Source: Phycisphaerae bacterium
Lineage (GTDB): Bacteria > Planctomycetota > Phycisphaerae > UBA1845 > PWPN01
Direction: 5' to 3'
NCBI GenBank assembly: GCA_003557125.1
Contig: PWPN01000035.1
Coordinates: 1 to 14,588 of the forward strand
DNA: 14,588 nucleotides
Within the stretch, counting starts at the first letter, position 1. Every line of letters starts with the position of its first letter. The notes beneath the pieces are model-generated. The model did not search any database. It had not been told where the DNA came from and worked only from the letters and a program-made list of their open reading frames with translations. A program made the translations under genes and the position numbers. Positions 7,986 to 14,588 of this stretch are shown here, in pieces.

Positions 7986-9026
7986 ATGAGCACGAGCTTT
8001 ACCCTGGCACAGGTCGCCGCCTGGGTCGATGGGACGGTTCGCGGTTCGGCCGACACGCGTATTGCGGGCGTGTCGGGGATCGAGGATGCGGGTCCCGACG
8101 AGATTACCTGGCTGGCGGATGCGAGTTATTTCCCTCGCTTGAGTAAGAGCCGTGCCGGGGCTGTGCTCGTGCCGTCCGACTGCGGCCCGACCCCGATGTC
8201 AGCCATCCTGTGCAAGCGACCTTCCGTGGCCGTGATCGCGGTCTTCGAGCGCTTCGCGCCGCCCGTGCCGTCGCCTCCGCCCGGCGTGCACCCGACCGCA
8301 TGCGTCGCGGAATCGGCCCGGCTGGGCAAGGACGTCGCCGTCGGCCCGCACGTGGTCATCGGAGAACGGGCGATCATCGGCGAACGGACGATTCTGGATG
8401 CGAACGTCTTCGTAGGGGACGATACGACGATCGGGGCCGACTGTCGGCTGTGGCCGGGGGTCGTCGTCCGCGAACGTTGCGAGCTCGGCGATCGCGTGAT
8501 CCTCCATGCGAATACGACGATCGGCGCGGACGGTTTCGGGTACGAATTCGTCGACGGCCGACACGTTAAAATCCCCCAGATCGGGACGGTCATAATTGAA
8601 GCGGACGTTGAAATCGGTTCCGGTTGTTCCGTCGACCGGGCCAAGTTCGGCGCGACGCGTATCGGAGCGGGCACCAAGATTGATAACCTCGTGCAGGTCG
8701 CACATAATGTGCGGATCGGCCCGGGATGCATCCTGATCTCGCAGTGCGGCATTGCAGGCAGCGCGCGACTGGGCCGCGGTGTCGTACTCGGCGGAAAGGT
8801 CGGAATCGGGGATCACGTGGAACTCGGGAATGGGGTCCAGGTGGCTGCATGCTCGTGTGTCTCCAAGAACTTTCCCGCGGGGACGCGGGCGGTGGGGCTG
8901 CCGGCGGTCGATCATGAAACATGGATCCGCGAGAGGTCCAAGATCCGACGACTGCCGCAGATGGCTGAACAACTCAAAGATCTGACCAGGCGAGTTGACC
9001 GACTTGAAAGCACAGCGGACCATTGA
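7986..9026 (+). CDS. lpxD: UDP-3-O-(3-hydroxyacyl)glucosamine N-acyltransferase LpxD
   Basis: Cytoplasmic enzyme that adds the second hydroxyacyl chain, from acyl-ACP to the 2-amine of the deacetylated UDP-sugar, in lipid A synthesis. ATG 7986 has AAGGG (7973-7977) at 8 bp spacing. The 346 residues match the family length. The N-terminal uridine-binding domain (about 1-100; DEITWLADASY, RAGAVLVP) is followed by a left-handed beta-helix of hexapeptide repeats (about 102-305; ANTTIGADGFGYEF, KIDNLVQVAHNVRIG). His240 in VAHN is at the position of the E. coli catalytic His239. A C-terminal helix (LPQMAEQLKDLTRRVDRLE) closes the trimer. The gene begins 61 bp after ompH and its 3' end overlaps the lpxC-fabZ start by about 23-32 bases, which implies translational coupling. 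Confidence 0.95.
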   Translation: MSTSFTLAQVAAWVDGTVRGSADTRIAGVSGIEDAGPDEITWLADASYFPRLSKSRAGAVLVPSDCGPTPMSAILCKRPSVAVIAVFERFAPPVPSPPPGVHPTACVAESARLGKDVAVGPHVVIGERAIIGERTILDANVFVGDDTTIGADCRLWPGVVVRERCELGDRVILHANTTIGADGFGYEFVDGRHVKIPQIGTVIIEADVEIGSGCSVDRAKFGATRIGAGTKIDNLVQVAHNVRIGPGCILISQCGIAGSARLGRGVVLGGKVGIGDHVELGNGVQVAACSCVSKNFPAGTRAVGLPAVDHETWIRERSKIRRLPQMAEQLKDLTRRVDRLESTADH

Positions 9027-10320
9027 GCGGGCGGTCCAGATCGCCGGACGCGGGTTGTTCACCGGCGAGGACGCGACCTTGAGTTTCCTACCGGCACCGC
9101 CGGACGCGGGGATCGTATTCGTGCGCACGGATCAGCGTCCCCCGGTCCGCATCCCCGCGCGGGTCGAGCACGTGGCCAAACGACTGCGTCGGACCTCGAT
9201 TCGCAACGGATCGATCCAGATCGAGACGATCGAGCATTGCATGGCCGCACTGGCGGGGCTGGGTATCGACAACGTCGAGGTCGAGCTGACCGGCAATGAA
9301 GTGCCTAGCCTGGACGGGAGCTGCCTGCCGTTCGTCGAGCAGCTCAAAGAGGCCGGTGTCGTCGAGCAGGACCAACCGCGGCGCTCCTACTGCATCAGCC
9401 AGACGGTCCGGGTCGCGGAAGGGGCGAGCTACCTGATCGCGATGCCGGGCGATCCGGATGAAGACGTCCTCGAGATCGTCTACGACCTGAACTATGGGCC
9501 GGAGACGGGCATCGGTCAGCAGGTCCATAAGGTTCGGCTGACACCCGATACGTTCGAGGCGCAGATCGCGGGGGCCCGCACCTTCGTGTTGAAGATCGAG
9601 GCAGAGCACCTCCAGGCGGCCGGGCTCGGCGCACACCTGACGCCCCAGGACCTGCTCGTCTTCGACAAGGACGGCCCGATCGACAACACCCTGCGGTTCC
9701 CCGACGAGTGCGTCCGGCACAAGATCCAGGACCTCGTCGGCGATCTCTATCTGTTCGGCAAGTTCGTTTCGGGGCATATCTACGCGCGCCAGTCGGGCCA
9801 TAACCTCAACCATGAGCTGGTCCGTCGGCTGCGCGAGCTGGAGACCGCCGAACTGGTCGCCGGCAGGCTCAAGGTCGCGCCGGTTTTCGATATTCGCGAG
9901 ATTCAGCGGATCCTGCCGCACCGCTTTCCGTTCCTGATGGTGGATCGCGTCATCGAGATGGAGCCGGGCAAGCGCGCGGTGGGCGTGAAGAACGTGACGG
10001 TCAACGAGGAATTTTTCACGGGCCATTACCCCGGCCAGCCGATCATGCCGGGCGTTCTCATCATCGAGGCGATGGCCCAGCTCGGGGGCCTTCTGTTGTC
10101 GCGCGAGCTCGAGCATACCGGCAAGGTGGCCGTCCTGCTGAGTCTCGATAAGGTCAAATTCCGTCGGCCGGTGACTCCGGGCGACCAGCTCGTGCTCGAG
10201 GCCGAAGCGCGCCGCGTCAAGTCGCGCACGGGCCACGTAGCCTGCAAGGCCCGCGTCGGGGATGACCTCGTGGCCGAGGCCGACGTCAAGTTCATGATGG
10301 TCGACGCGGACCCTCTCTAA
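8995..10320 (+). CDS. lpxC-fabZ: Bifunctional LpxC deacetylase / FabZ dehydratase fusion
   Basis: Two enzymes in one 441-residue chain. Residues about 1-290 are LpxC, the zinc deacetylase that makes the committed step of lipid A synthesis: TIEHCMAAL with His81, HKIQD with His242 and Asp246 (HxxxD zinc site), and SGHN with His269. Residues about 296-441 are FabZ, the 3-hydroxyacyl-ACP dehydratase: LPHRFPFLMVDR, then GHYPGQPIMPGVLIIEAMAQ with His344 and Glu358, spaced 14 apart as in E. coli FabZ. All catalytic residues are present in both halves. The start is TTG at 8995 or 9004; no ATG or GTG precedes the conserved QRTIERAVQIAGRGLFTGE segment, so a TTG start inside the lpxD end is required. 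Such fusions are known in Bacteroidetes and in planctomycetes. Confidence 0.94.
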   Translation: MTDLKAQRTIERAVQIAGRGLFTGEDATLSFLPAPPDAGIVFVRTDQRPPVRIPARVEHVAKRLRRTSIRNGSIQIETIEHCMAALAGLGIDNVEVELTGNEVPSLDGSCLPFVEQLKEAGVVEQDQPRRSYCISQTVRVAEGASYLIAMPGDPDEDVLEIVYDLNYGPETGIGQQVHKVRLTPDTFEAQIAGARTFVLKIEAEHLQAAGLGAHLTPQDLLVFDKDGPIDNTLRFPDECVRHKIQDLVGDLYLFGKFVSGHIYARQSGHNLNHELVRRLRELETAELVAGRLKVAPVFDIREIQRILPHRFPFLMVDRVIEMEPGKRAVGVKNVTVNEEFFTGHYPGQPIMPGVLIIEAMAQLGGLLLSRELEHTGKVAVLLSLDKVKFRRPVTPGDQLVLEAEARRVKSRTGHVACKARVGDDLVAEADVKFMMVDADPL

Positions 10321-10590
10321 GGGCCTGGAGGGCGTCAGGGGGTGTCCGCACGAAGGCAATGGAGCTTGGGGTTAAGGAGCTTGGAGAACCGGACGGGCGC
10401 ACGACGCATGCGCGTGATCGACACCCATTCGGCGCATCCTGGCAGAAAAAATATGTTGGATGGTGACCGGGCGTTTTCCTGGAATGAATGGAAAGAACCT
10501 GTTTGAGCGTGACGGCTGCCCGGTCAATCGTTTCTTGAAAACCGCCTCCCGTGGATGCTTTCCAGGGCAGGCCCAGTGGCTGAAGACTCC
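10321..10590. other. Gap between lpxC-fabZ and lpxA
   Basis: 270 bp in an otherwise tightly packed cluster. It holds a direct repeat GGAGCTTGG (10361-10369 and 10376-10384) and an A-rich patch around 10445-10452. I see no T-tract terminator and no strong promoter. A 35-codon open frame at 10359 has no ribosome site and is not accepted. Confidence 0.4.
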
Positions 10591-11475
10591 ATGACTGAAA
10601 ATCGAATCCATCCTACCGCGTGCGTCGACCCGAAGGCCCGGCTGGGCCCGGGCGTCACGGTCGGCGCCCACAGCACGATCGGCCCCGACGTCGAGCTCGG
10701 CGCCGCGTGCGTCGTACACAATAACGTCAGCATCCGCGGGCGGACCCGGTGCGGCCAGCGGAACGTGTTCTTTCCCTCCGCGGTGATCGGCGAGTCGCCC
10801 CAGGACCTCAAGTACCGCGGTGAGCCGACGGTCATCGAGATCGGCGACGACAACGCCTTCCGCGAGCAGGTCACCATTCATCCGGGCACCGAGGTCGGCG
10901 GCGGCGTCACGCGGATCGGATCGCACAACCGGATCCTCATCGGCGTGCATGTCGGCCACGATGTGCAGATCGGTGACGGATGCATCTTGTCCAACTACGT
11001 TCAACTGTCCGGGCACGTGAAGATCTGCGACCGGGTCACGATCAGCGGGATCGTGGGGATCCACCACTTCACGACGATCGGGACGCTCGCTTACATCGGG
11101 GGGATGAGCCGGGTCCGGGTGGACGTGCCTCCTTTCATGATCGTGGAAGGCTTTCCCTCGCGCGTACGCGGCTACAACGAAACCGGCATGCGGCGCTGGG
11201 GTTTCAGCGAAGAGCAGATCACCGCAGTTCGCGAGGCCTATCGCATGCTGTTCAGCCCGCGGGCCGAGTCCTCGGGCGTGCCTCTCATCGAACGGCTCGA
11301 TCGGCTCGAGCAGAGAGGCGATCTCAACGGGCACGTACAGCATCTGTGCGAATCGCTCCGCCGGTCCCTGCGCGATGGAGTCTTCGGGCGCCAACTGGAA
11401 AGCCGGCGCCAGGATACCGACGAGGACCGGAAGGAGTTTTATCAGTCATCATCGCGCGACCGGGAGTCCACCTGA
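10591..11475 (+). CDS. lpxA: Acyl-ACP--UDP-N-acetylglucosamine O-acyltransferase LpxA
   Basis: Catalyses the first lipid A step, acyl transfer from hydroxyacyl-ACP to position 3 of a UDP-GlcNAc-type sugar. ATG 10591 (294 residues) is preferred because IHPTACVDPKARLGPG starts at once; GTG 10576 is an alternative, and neither has a clear ribosome site. The beta-helix (about 5-185) carries QDLKYRGEPT (Asp72, Lys74) and GVHVGHD with His120 and His123, matching E. coli His122 and catalytic His125. His142 and His158 match E. coli His144 and His160; His159 replaces Gln161. Gly171 falls at the acyl-chain ruler site Gly173, which in E. coli goes with long (C14) chains. The helical C-terminal domain is followed by about 30 extra charged residues compared with the usual length near 262. 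The stop overlaps the next gene's ATG by one base (TGATG). Confidence 0.94.
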   Translation: MTENRIHPTACVDPKARLGPGVTVGAHSTIGPDVELGAACVVHNNVSIRGRTRCGQRNVFFPSAVIGESPQDLKYRGEPTVIEIGDDNAFREQVTIHPGTEVGGGVTRIGSHNRILIGVHVGHDVQIGDGCILSNYVQLSGHVKICDRVTISGIVGIHHFTTIGTLAYIGGMSRVRVDVPPFMIVEGFPSRVRGYNETGMRRWGFSEEQITAVREAYRMLFSPRAESSGVPLIERLDRLEQRGDLNGHVQHLCESLRRSLRDGVFGRQLESRRQDTDEDRKEFYQSSSRDREST

Positions 11476-12515
11476 TGAACGCGTCCGCCACACCGATTCC
11501 GGTGGCTGTCGTCGGTACGGGCCACATGGGACGTCATCACGTACGTATCTACAGCGAATTGGCCGGGGCTGAACTCGTGGGTGTCGTGGACCGCGACCTG
11601 TCCCGGGCCAAAAAGCTGGCCGAGCAGTTCGGTACGGACGCGTACGATTCGATCGAGCCGCTCCTGGGCCGGATCCGGGCCGCCAGCGTGGCCGTCCCGA
11701 CTGTCGCCCACCTCGAGGTCGCCGGTCCGCTGCTCGAACGCTCCATCGCCGTGCTCATGGAAAAGCCGCTCGCGCCGGACTCGGCCACCTGCCGCAAGAT
11801 GCTCGAAGTGGCCCATCGCCACGGAGCCGTGCTTCAGGTCGGGCATACCGAGCGCTTCAACCCGGTCGTGCGTGCGATGCATGAGATGAAGGTCGCTCCG
11901 CGTTTCATCGAGACGCACCGCATCAGCCCGTTCACCTTCCGCTCGGCCGACGTCGGGGTCGTCATGGACATGATGATTCACGACATCGATATCGTCCTGT
12001 CGCTGGTCAAGGCTGAGCCGGTGCGGATCGAGGCCGTCGGCGTCAACGTCCTGGGGCCGCACGCGGACATCGCCAATGCGCGCGTCACCTTCGACGGCGG
12101 CTGCGTGGCGAACCTGACAGCCTCGCGCCTCGCGCTGAAGACGGAACGGAAGATCCGCGTATTCAGCCCGGAAGCGTACCTCTCGCTCGATTACCAGAAG
12201 AAAGCGGGCGTCGCGGTCAAAAAGGCGGCCAATCTCGATCTGCTCAAGTTCGCGCGCGAGCACAATGCCGAAAACCTTTCCCAGTTGGCCGGCACGGATT
12301 TCAGTTCGCTGGTCAATGTCGAGGCGCTCCAGGTGGACGACCAGGAGCCCTTGCGGGTCGAGTTGGAGGCTTTCCTCGATTCGGTCGGCAACGGAACGCC
12401 GCCGGCCGTCAGTGCCGAGGACGGGGCCGCAGCCGTCGATCTGGCCGAGCGGATCACCCAGACGCTGCGGGAACACAACTGGTCGCTTGCCGACATTACG
12501 CCCCCCGGCCAATGA
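11475..12515 (+). CDS. Gfo/Idh/MocA-family NAD-dependent oxidoreductase, lpxA-linked (GnnA-like)
   Basis: 346-residue sugar-nucleotide dehydrogenase-type protein. ATG 11475 overlaps the lpxA stop by one base, so translation is probably coupled. The Rossmann domain starts with VAVVGTGHMGRHH (Gly14, Gly16, Gly19). The family EKP motif is at 96-98 with Lys97, VGHTERFNP follows, and the active-site segment MMIHDIDIV has His169 and Asp172. The C-terminal mixed-sheet domain follows to residue 346. Oxidoreductases of this family beside lpxA include GnnA of Acidithiobacillus and Leptospira, which oxidises the 3-OH of UDP-GlcNAc so that the aminotransferase GnnB can make UDP-GlcNAc3N for lipid A with amide-linked acyl chains. 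The position supports that role, but no GnnB-type aminotransferase is in the window, so the specific activity is inferred. Confidence 0.85.
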   Translation: MNASATPIPVAVVGTGHMGRHHVRIYSELAGAELVGVVDRDLSRAKKLAEQFGTDAYDSIEPLLGRIRAASVAVPTVAHLEVAGPLLERSIAVLMEKPLAPDSATCRKMLEVAHRHGAVLQVGHTERFNPVVRAMHEMKVAPRFIETHRISPFTFRSADVGVVMDMMIHDIDIVLSLVKAEPVRIEAVGVNVLGPHADIANARVTFDGGCVANLTASRLALKTERKIRVFSPEAYLSLDYQKKAGVAVKKAANLDLLKFAREHNAENLSQLAGTDFSSLVNVEALQVDDQEPLRVELEAFLDSVGNGTPPAVSAEDGAAAVDLAERITQTLREHNWSLADITPPGQ

Positions 12516-12540
12516 GTTCGAGGCCGGCGGGCAGCCGATA

Positions 12541-12598
12541 TGGGGTGGTACGGGCAGTTGGTGGGGTGGTACGGGCAGTTGGTGGGGTGGTACGGGCA
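12541..12598 (+). repeat. 21-bp tandem repeat, about 2.8 copies
   Basis: Perfect copies at 12541-12561 and 12562-12582, plus the first 16 bases of a third (12583-12598). The unit begins TGGGGTGGTACGGGCAGTT. The partial third copy is also the left arm of the palindrome that follows, so the array looks like duplications of that arm. Confidence 0.92.
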
Positions 12599-12649
12599 TC
12601 TTGCCCGTCCGGTACGCATACACCGACGGGCGGGACGCCCGTACCACCC
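12585..12649. repeat. Two-hairpin palindromic element
   Basis: Perfect 13-bp inverted arms: GGGTGGTACGGGC (12585-12597) and GCCCGTACCACCC (12637-12649). Each arm also folds locally: ACGGGC-ATCTT-GCCCGT (12592-12608) and ACGGGC-GGGAC-GCCCGT (12626-12642), both with 6-bp stems and 5-nt loops. GGGTGGT (12585-12591) then pairs with ACCACCC (12643-12649), giving a symmetric cloverleaf or cruciform. In the gap, GCCCGTC and GACGGGC offer an alternative pairing. From memory, elements of this wording recur in intergenic DNA of planctomycetes and cyanobacteria, often mis-annotated as peptides like GTGILPV or DGRDAR. It could also attenuate transcription between the lpx cluster and aguB. Confidence 0.85.
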
Positions 12650-12724
12650 TTGAGCAGCGAGTCATAGCGCATGCAGCCGCGCGGGGATGGCCGATGACAG
12701 TACTTGGGTGACAGCAATTGGCGG

Positions 12725-12730
12725 TATACT
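12725..12730 (+). promoter_or_regulatory. Possible -10 element of an aguB promoter
   Basis: TATACT matches the -10 consensus in 5 of 6 positions. A poor -35 (TTGGGT, 12704-12709) lies at a short 15-bp spacing. The expected start of transcription would fall at or next to the aguB ATG at 12737. Confidence 0.35.
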
Positions 12731-12736
12731 CAGGTC

Positions 12737-13645
12737 ATGACGGAAACCACTTTTCAGATCGGGCTCGTGCAGCAGGCTTGCGGGCAGGACCGCCAGGCGA
12801 ACCTCGATCGCGCGATCGAAGGCATTCGCGAAGCTGCCTCCCGCGGCGCGCAGATCATCTGCCTGCAGGAGCTGTTCGCGTCGCCCTATTTCTGCAAGAC
12901 TGTCTGCGATTCCCGGTTCGAATTGGCCGAGCCGATTCCCGGGCCGACGATCGAAGCTTTGCAGCCGGTGGCGCGCGATCTGGCCGTGGTGCTCATCGTA
13001 CCGGTCTTCGAGCGACGGGCCCCCGGCGTGTACCACAATTCCGCAGCCGTCCTGGACGCCGACGGATCGCTGGCGGCCGTCTACCGCAAGATGCACATCC
13101 CCGACGATCCGCTCTACTTTGAGAAGTTCTATTTCACGCCCGGCAGTGCGGAAGGCCCGGCCGACGGTTTCGGCGCGATCGCCACGCGCTACGCGAAGGT
13201 CGGCGTGCTCATCTGCTGGGACCAGTGGTACCCCGAGGCGGCGCGGATCACCGCCCTATGCGGGGCCGAGGTGCTGTTCTACCCGACAGCCATTGGCTGG
13301 CACCCCGCTGAAAAGAAGGAACTCGGCGAGGAACAGGCCGACGGCGGGGAAACGATCCAGAAGAGCCATGCCATCGCCAACGGCCTCTATATCGCCGCAG
13401 CCAACCGCGTGGGCCACGAACCCGAACCGGGGACCGACGGCATCGAATTTTTCGGCCGTTCGTTCATCTGCGACCCCTTCGGCCGCATCCTCACCCGCGC
13501 GTCGTCCGACCGCCCCGAAGTGCTCGTCGCCGCCTGCGACCGCCGGCGCATCGAGCAGGTCCGCCGGAACTGGCCCTTTTTGCGCGATCGCCGGATCGAC
13601 GCCTATGGGCCGCTCACCCGACGATGGATCGACCCGACGCCATGA
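12737..13645 (+). CDS. aguB: N-carbamoylputrescine amidase
   Basis: Nitrilase-superfamily (CN hydrolase) enzyme that hydrolyses N-carbamoylputrescine to putrescine, CO2 and ammonia, the last step of the agmatine route. ATG 12737 begins the conserved strand FQIGLVQQ; the frame opens at TTG 12704, but that segment is not family-like. Only a weak CAGG (12731-12734) precedes the ATG. The 302-residue length is typical. The catalytic triad is Glu45 (CLQELF), Lys118 (YRKMHIPDD) and Cys160 (LICWDQWYPEAAR). AguB-type signatures are YFEKFYFTPG, WDQWYPEAAR and FYPTAIGWHP. The stop overlaps the next gene as ATGA. The neighbouring agmatine deiminase gene, which makes its substrate, supports this over other amidases of the family. 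Confidence 0.94.
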   Translation: MTETTFQIGLVQQACGQDRQANLDRAIEGIREAASRGAQIICLQELFASPYFCKTVCDSRFELAEPIPGPTIEALQPVARDLAVVLIVPVFERRAPGVYHNSAAVLDADGSLAAVYRKMHIPDDPLYFEKFYFTPGSAEGPADGFGAIATRYAKVGVLICWDQWYPEAARITALCGAEVLFYPTAIGWHPAEKKELGEEQADGGETIQKSHAIANGLYIAAANRVGHEPEPGTDGIEFFGRSFICDPFGRILTRASSDRPEVLVAACDRRRIEQVRRNWPFLRDRRIDAYGPLTRRWIDPTP

Positions 13646-14588
13646 CAGATCTTGGCATTCCCAATCCCGCGATGCAGGTCGGGCCTTGCGTCATGCCCGC
13701 CGAGTGGGAGCCGCACGAGGCTACCTGGATCGCCTGGCCGCACCACGAACCCGATTGGCCGGGCAAACTCGAAGCGATCCACTGGGTCTACGCGCAGATC
13801 GTGCGCGTGCTGGCCGACTCCGAACGCGTCGAGATTCTGTGCCACAGCAACGACATCCGGGAGCTCGCGCGCAGCTGCCTCGACCGCACGGGCGTCGACT
13901 CGGCCGCATACCGGTTGCACCCGGTGCCGACGGATCGTGCATGGCTTCGCGATTCGGCTCCGACGGCTGTCCGCACGCAGCAAGGGCGCCGCGCGTGGGT
14001 CGCATGGCGATTCAACGCCTGGGCCAAGTACGACAACTATTCACGCGATACGACGGTGCCCGCACGCATCGCCGCGATCACGGGCCTGGAGCGCATCGAC
14101 GCGCAACGACCCGACACGGGCGAACCGCTCGTCCTGGAGGGCGGCGCGCTGGAAACCGACGGGGAGGGCACGATCCTGACGACCGAGGAGTGCCTGCTGT
14201 CGGACGTGCAGGCCCGCAACCCCGGCCTCGGCCGTGCCGGTTACGAGCGCGCCTTAGCCCACTACCTCGGCACGCGCAAAGTGATCTGGCTGGGGTGCGG
14301 CTGCGTGGGCGACGATACGCACGGCCACATCGACGACGTGGCGCGTTTCACGGGCCCGGGGCGCGTGGTGCTGTCGTATGAGCCGGACGCATCCGACGCG
14401 AACCACGACGCCTGCCGGGACAACCTCGAACGGCTCCGGAACGCCACCGACGCAGTCGGCCGAAAGCTCGAGGTCGTCACGCTGCCCATGCCGCGACCGG
14501 TCTGCTTCGAGGGCGAGCAGTTGCCCGCCAGCTATGCCAATTTCTATATCGCCAACCGGGCGGTGCTCGTGCCGACCTTCGACGACCC
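13642..14588 (+). CDS. aguA: Agmatine deiminase, N-terminal part (3' end outside window)
   Basis: Guanidine-modifying enzyme that converts agmatine to N-carbamoylputrescine and ammonia. ATG 13642 overlaps the aguB stop by four bases (ATGA); an in-frame ATG at 13624 is possible but has no ribosome site. The frame stays open to the end of the window, giving 315 whole codons of a family usually near 340-375. Family motifs: MPAEWEPHEATWIAWPH (18-34), DRAWLRDSAPTAV (Arg103, Asp104), RFNAWAKYDNYSRD, LEGGALETDGEGTILTTEECLL (Glu168-Gly169-Gly170; its last residues are the usual TE-CLL) and GDDTHGHIDDVARF (His229). The catalytic cysteine, expected near the C-terminus in a GGGNIHC-type motif, lies beyond the edge, so activity cannot be confirmed here. 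Confidence 0.93.
   Translation, partial: MTDLGIPNPAMQVGPCVMPAEWEPHEATWIAWPHHEPDWPGKLEAIHWVYAQIVRVLADSERVEILCHSNDIRELARSCLDRTGVDSAAYRLHPVPTDRAWLRDSAPTAVRTQQGRRAWVAWRFNAWAKYDNYSRDTTVPARIAAITGLERIDAQRPDTGEPLVLEGGALETDGEGTILTTEECLLSDVQARNPGLGRAGYERALAHYLGTRKVIWLGCGCVGDDTHGHIDDVARFTGPGRVVLSYEPDASDANHDACRDNLERLRNATDAVGRKLEVVTLPMPRPVCFEGEQLPASYANFYIANRAVLVPTFDD

Noticed and set aside
10359..10466. 35-codon open frame between lpxC-fabZ and lpxA
   Set aside because: No ribosome binding site, no hydrophobic segment and no recognisable pattern.
10980..11474. Upstream extension of the oxidoreductase frame into lpxA
   Set aside because: The extension overlaps lpxA out of frame and has no family similarity; ATG 11475 begins the Rossmann strand.
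12541..12649. CRISPR array
   Set aside because: The repeats are 21 bp and directly abutting with no spacers; the rest is a palindrome.
13119..14381. Open frame of 420 codons on the plus strand overlapping aguB and aguA
   Set aside because: Arg/Ala/Pro-rich out-of-frame reading across two clear enzymes; no motif and no ribosome site.

Overview
This is a GC-rich stretch of bacterial chromosome with ten protein-coding genes, all on the + strand. The first and last genes are cut by the window edges. The gene content points to a Gram-negative-type envelope: an OmpH/Skp-like periplasmic chaperone, LpxD, an LpxC-FabZ fusion and LpxA. The LpxC-FabZ fusion, the stand-alone dnaA with no dnaN after it, the secreted sialidase/LamG/chitobiase-C/PA14 protein and a dispersed-looking 'ACGGGC...GCCCGT' palindromic element together suggest a Planctomycetota bacterium, possibly Phycisphaerae-like. 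This placement is inferred from gene content and not from a phylogenetic marker.

Layout. 1-1218: C-terminal part of the biosynthetic arginine decarboxylase SpeA. 1271-2062: a membrane-anchored HEAT-like protein of unknown function. 2063-2589: non-coding, with two strong DnaA boxes facing each other, a possible dnaA promoter and a long dnaA leader; it is a candidate origin or dnaA autoregulatory region. 2590-4140: dnaA, with a GTG start set by a strong Shine-Dalgarno. 4304-6835: a large exported sialidase-like, multi-domain carbohydrate-active protein, followed by a clear intrinsic terminator at 6864-6898. 6899-7288: non-coding, with a good sigma70-like promoter at 7115-7143. 7289-12515: outer-membrane/lipid A cluster ompH - lpxD - lpxC/fabZ - lpxA - Gfo/Idh/MocA oxidoreductase (GnnA-like). 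12541-12649: a 21-bp tandem repeat running into a two-hairpin palindrome. 12737-14588: aguB and aguA, overlapping by ATGA, with aguA running off the end.

How the genes work together. SpeA makes agmatine from arginine, AguA turns agmatine into N-carbamoylputrescine and AguB turns that into putrescine. The window therefore holds, at its two ends, all three enzymes of the agmatine route, with about 11.5 kb of unrelated genes between them. The central cluster covers early lipid A synthesis: LpxA acylates the UDP-sugar, LpxC deacetylates it, LpxD adds the second acyl chain, and the FabZ domain supplies steps of the hydroxyacyl-ACP pool. The oxidoreductase coupled to lpxA raises the possibility of a 2,3-diamino sugar (GlcNAc3N-type) lipid A, but no aminotransferase partner lies in the window.

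I did not find a convincing novel defence or mobile system. The most interesting points are the lpxA-linked oxidoreductase, the palindromic repeat element, the DnaA-box region and the sialidase-like protein with only part of the expected active site recognisable.
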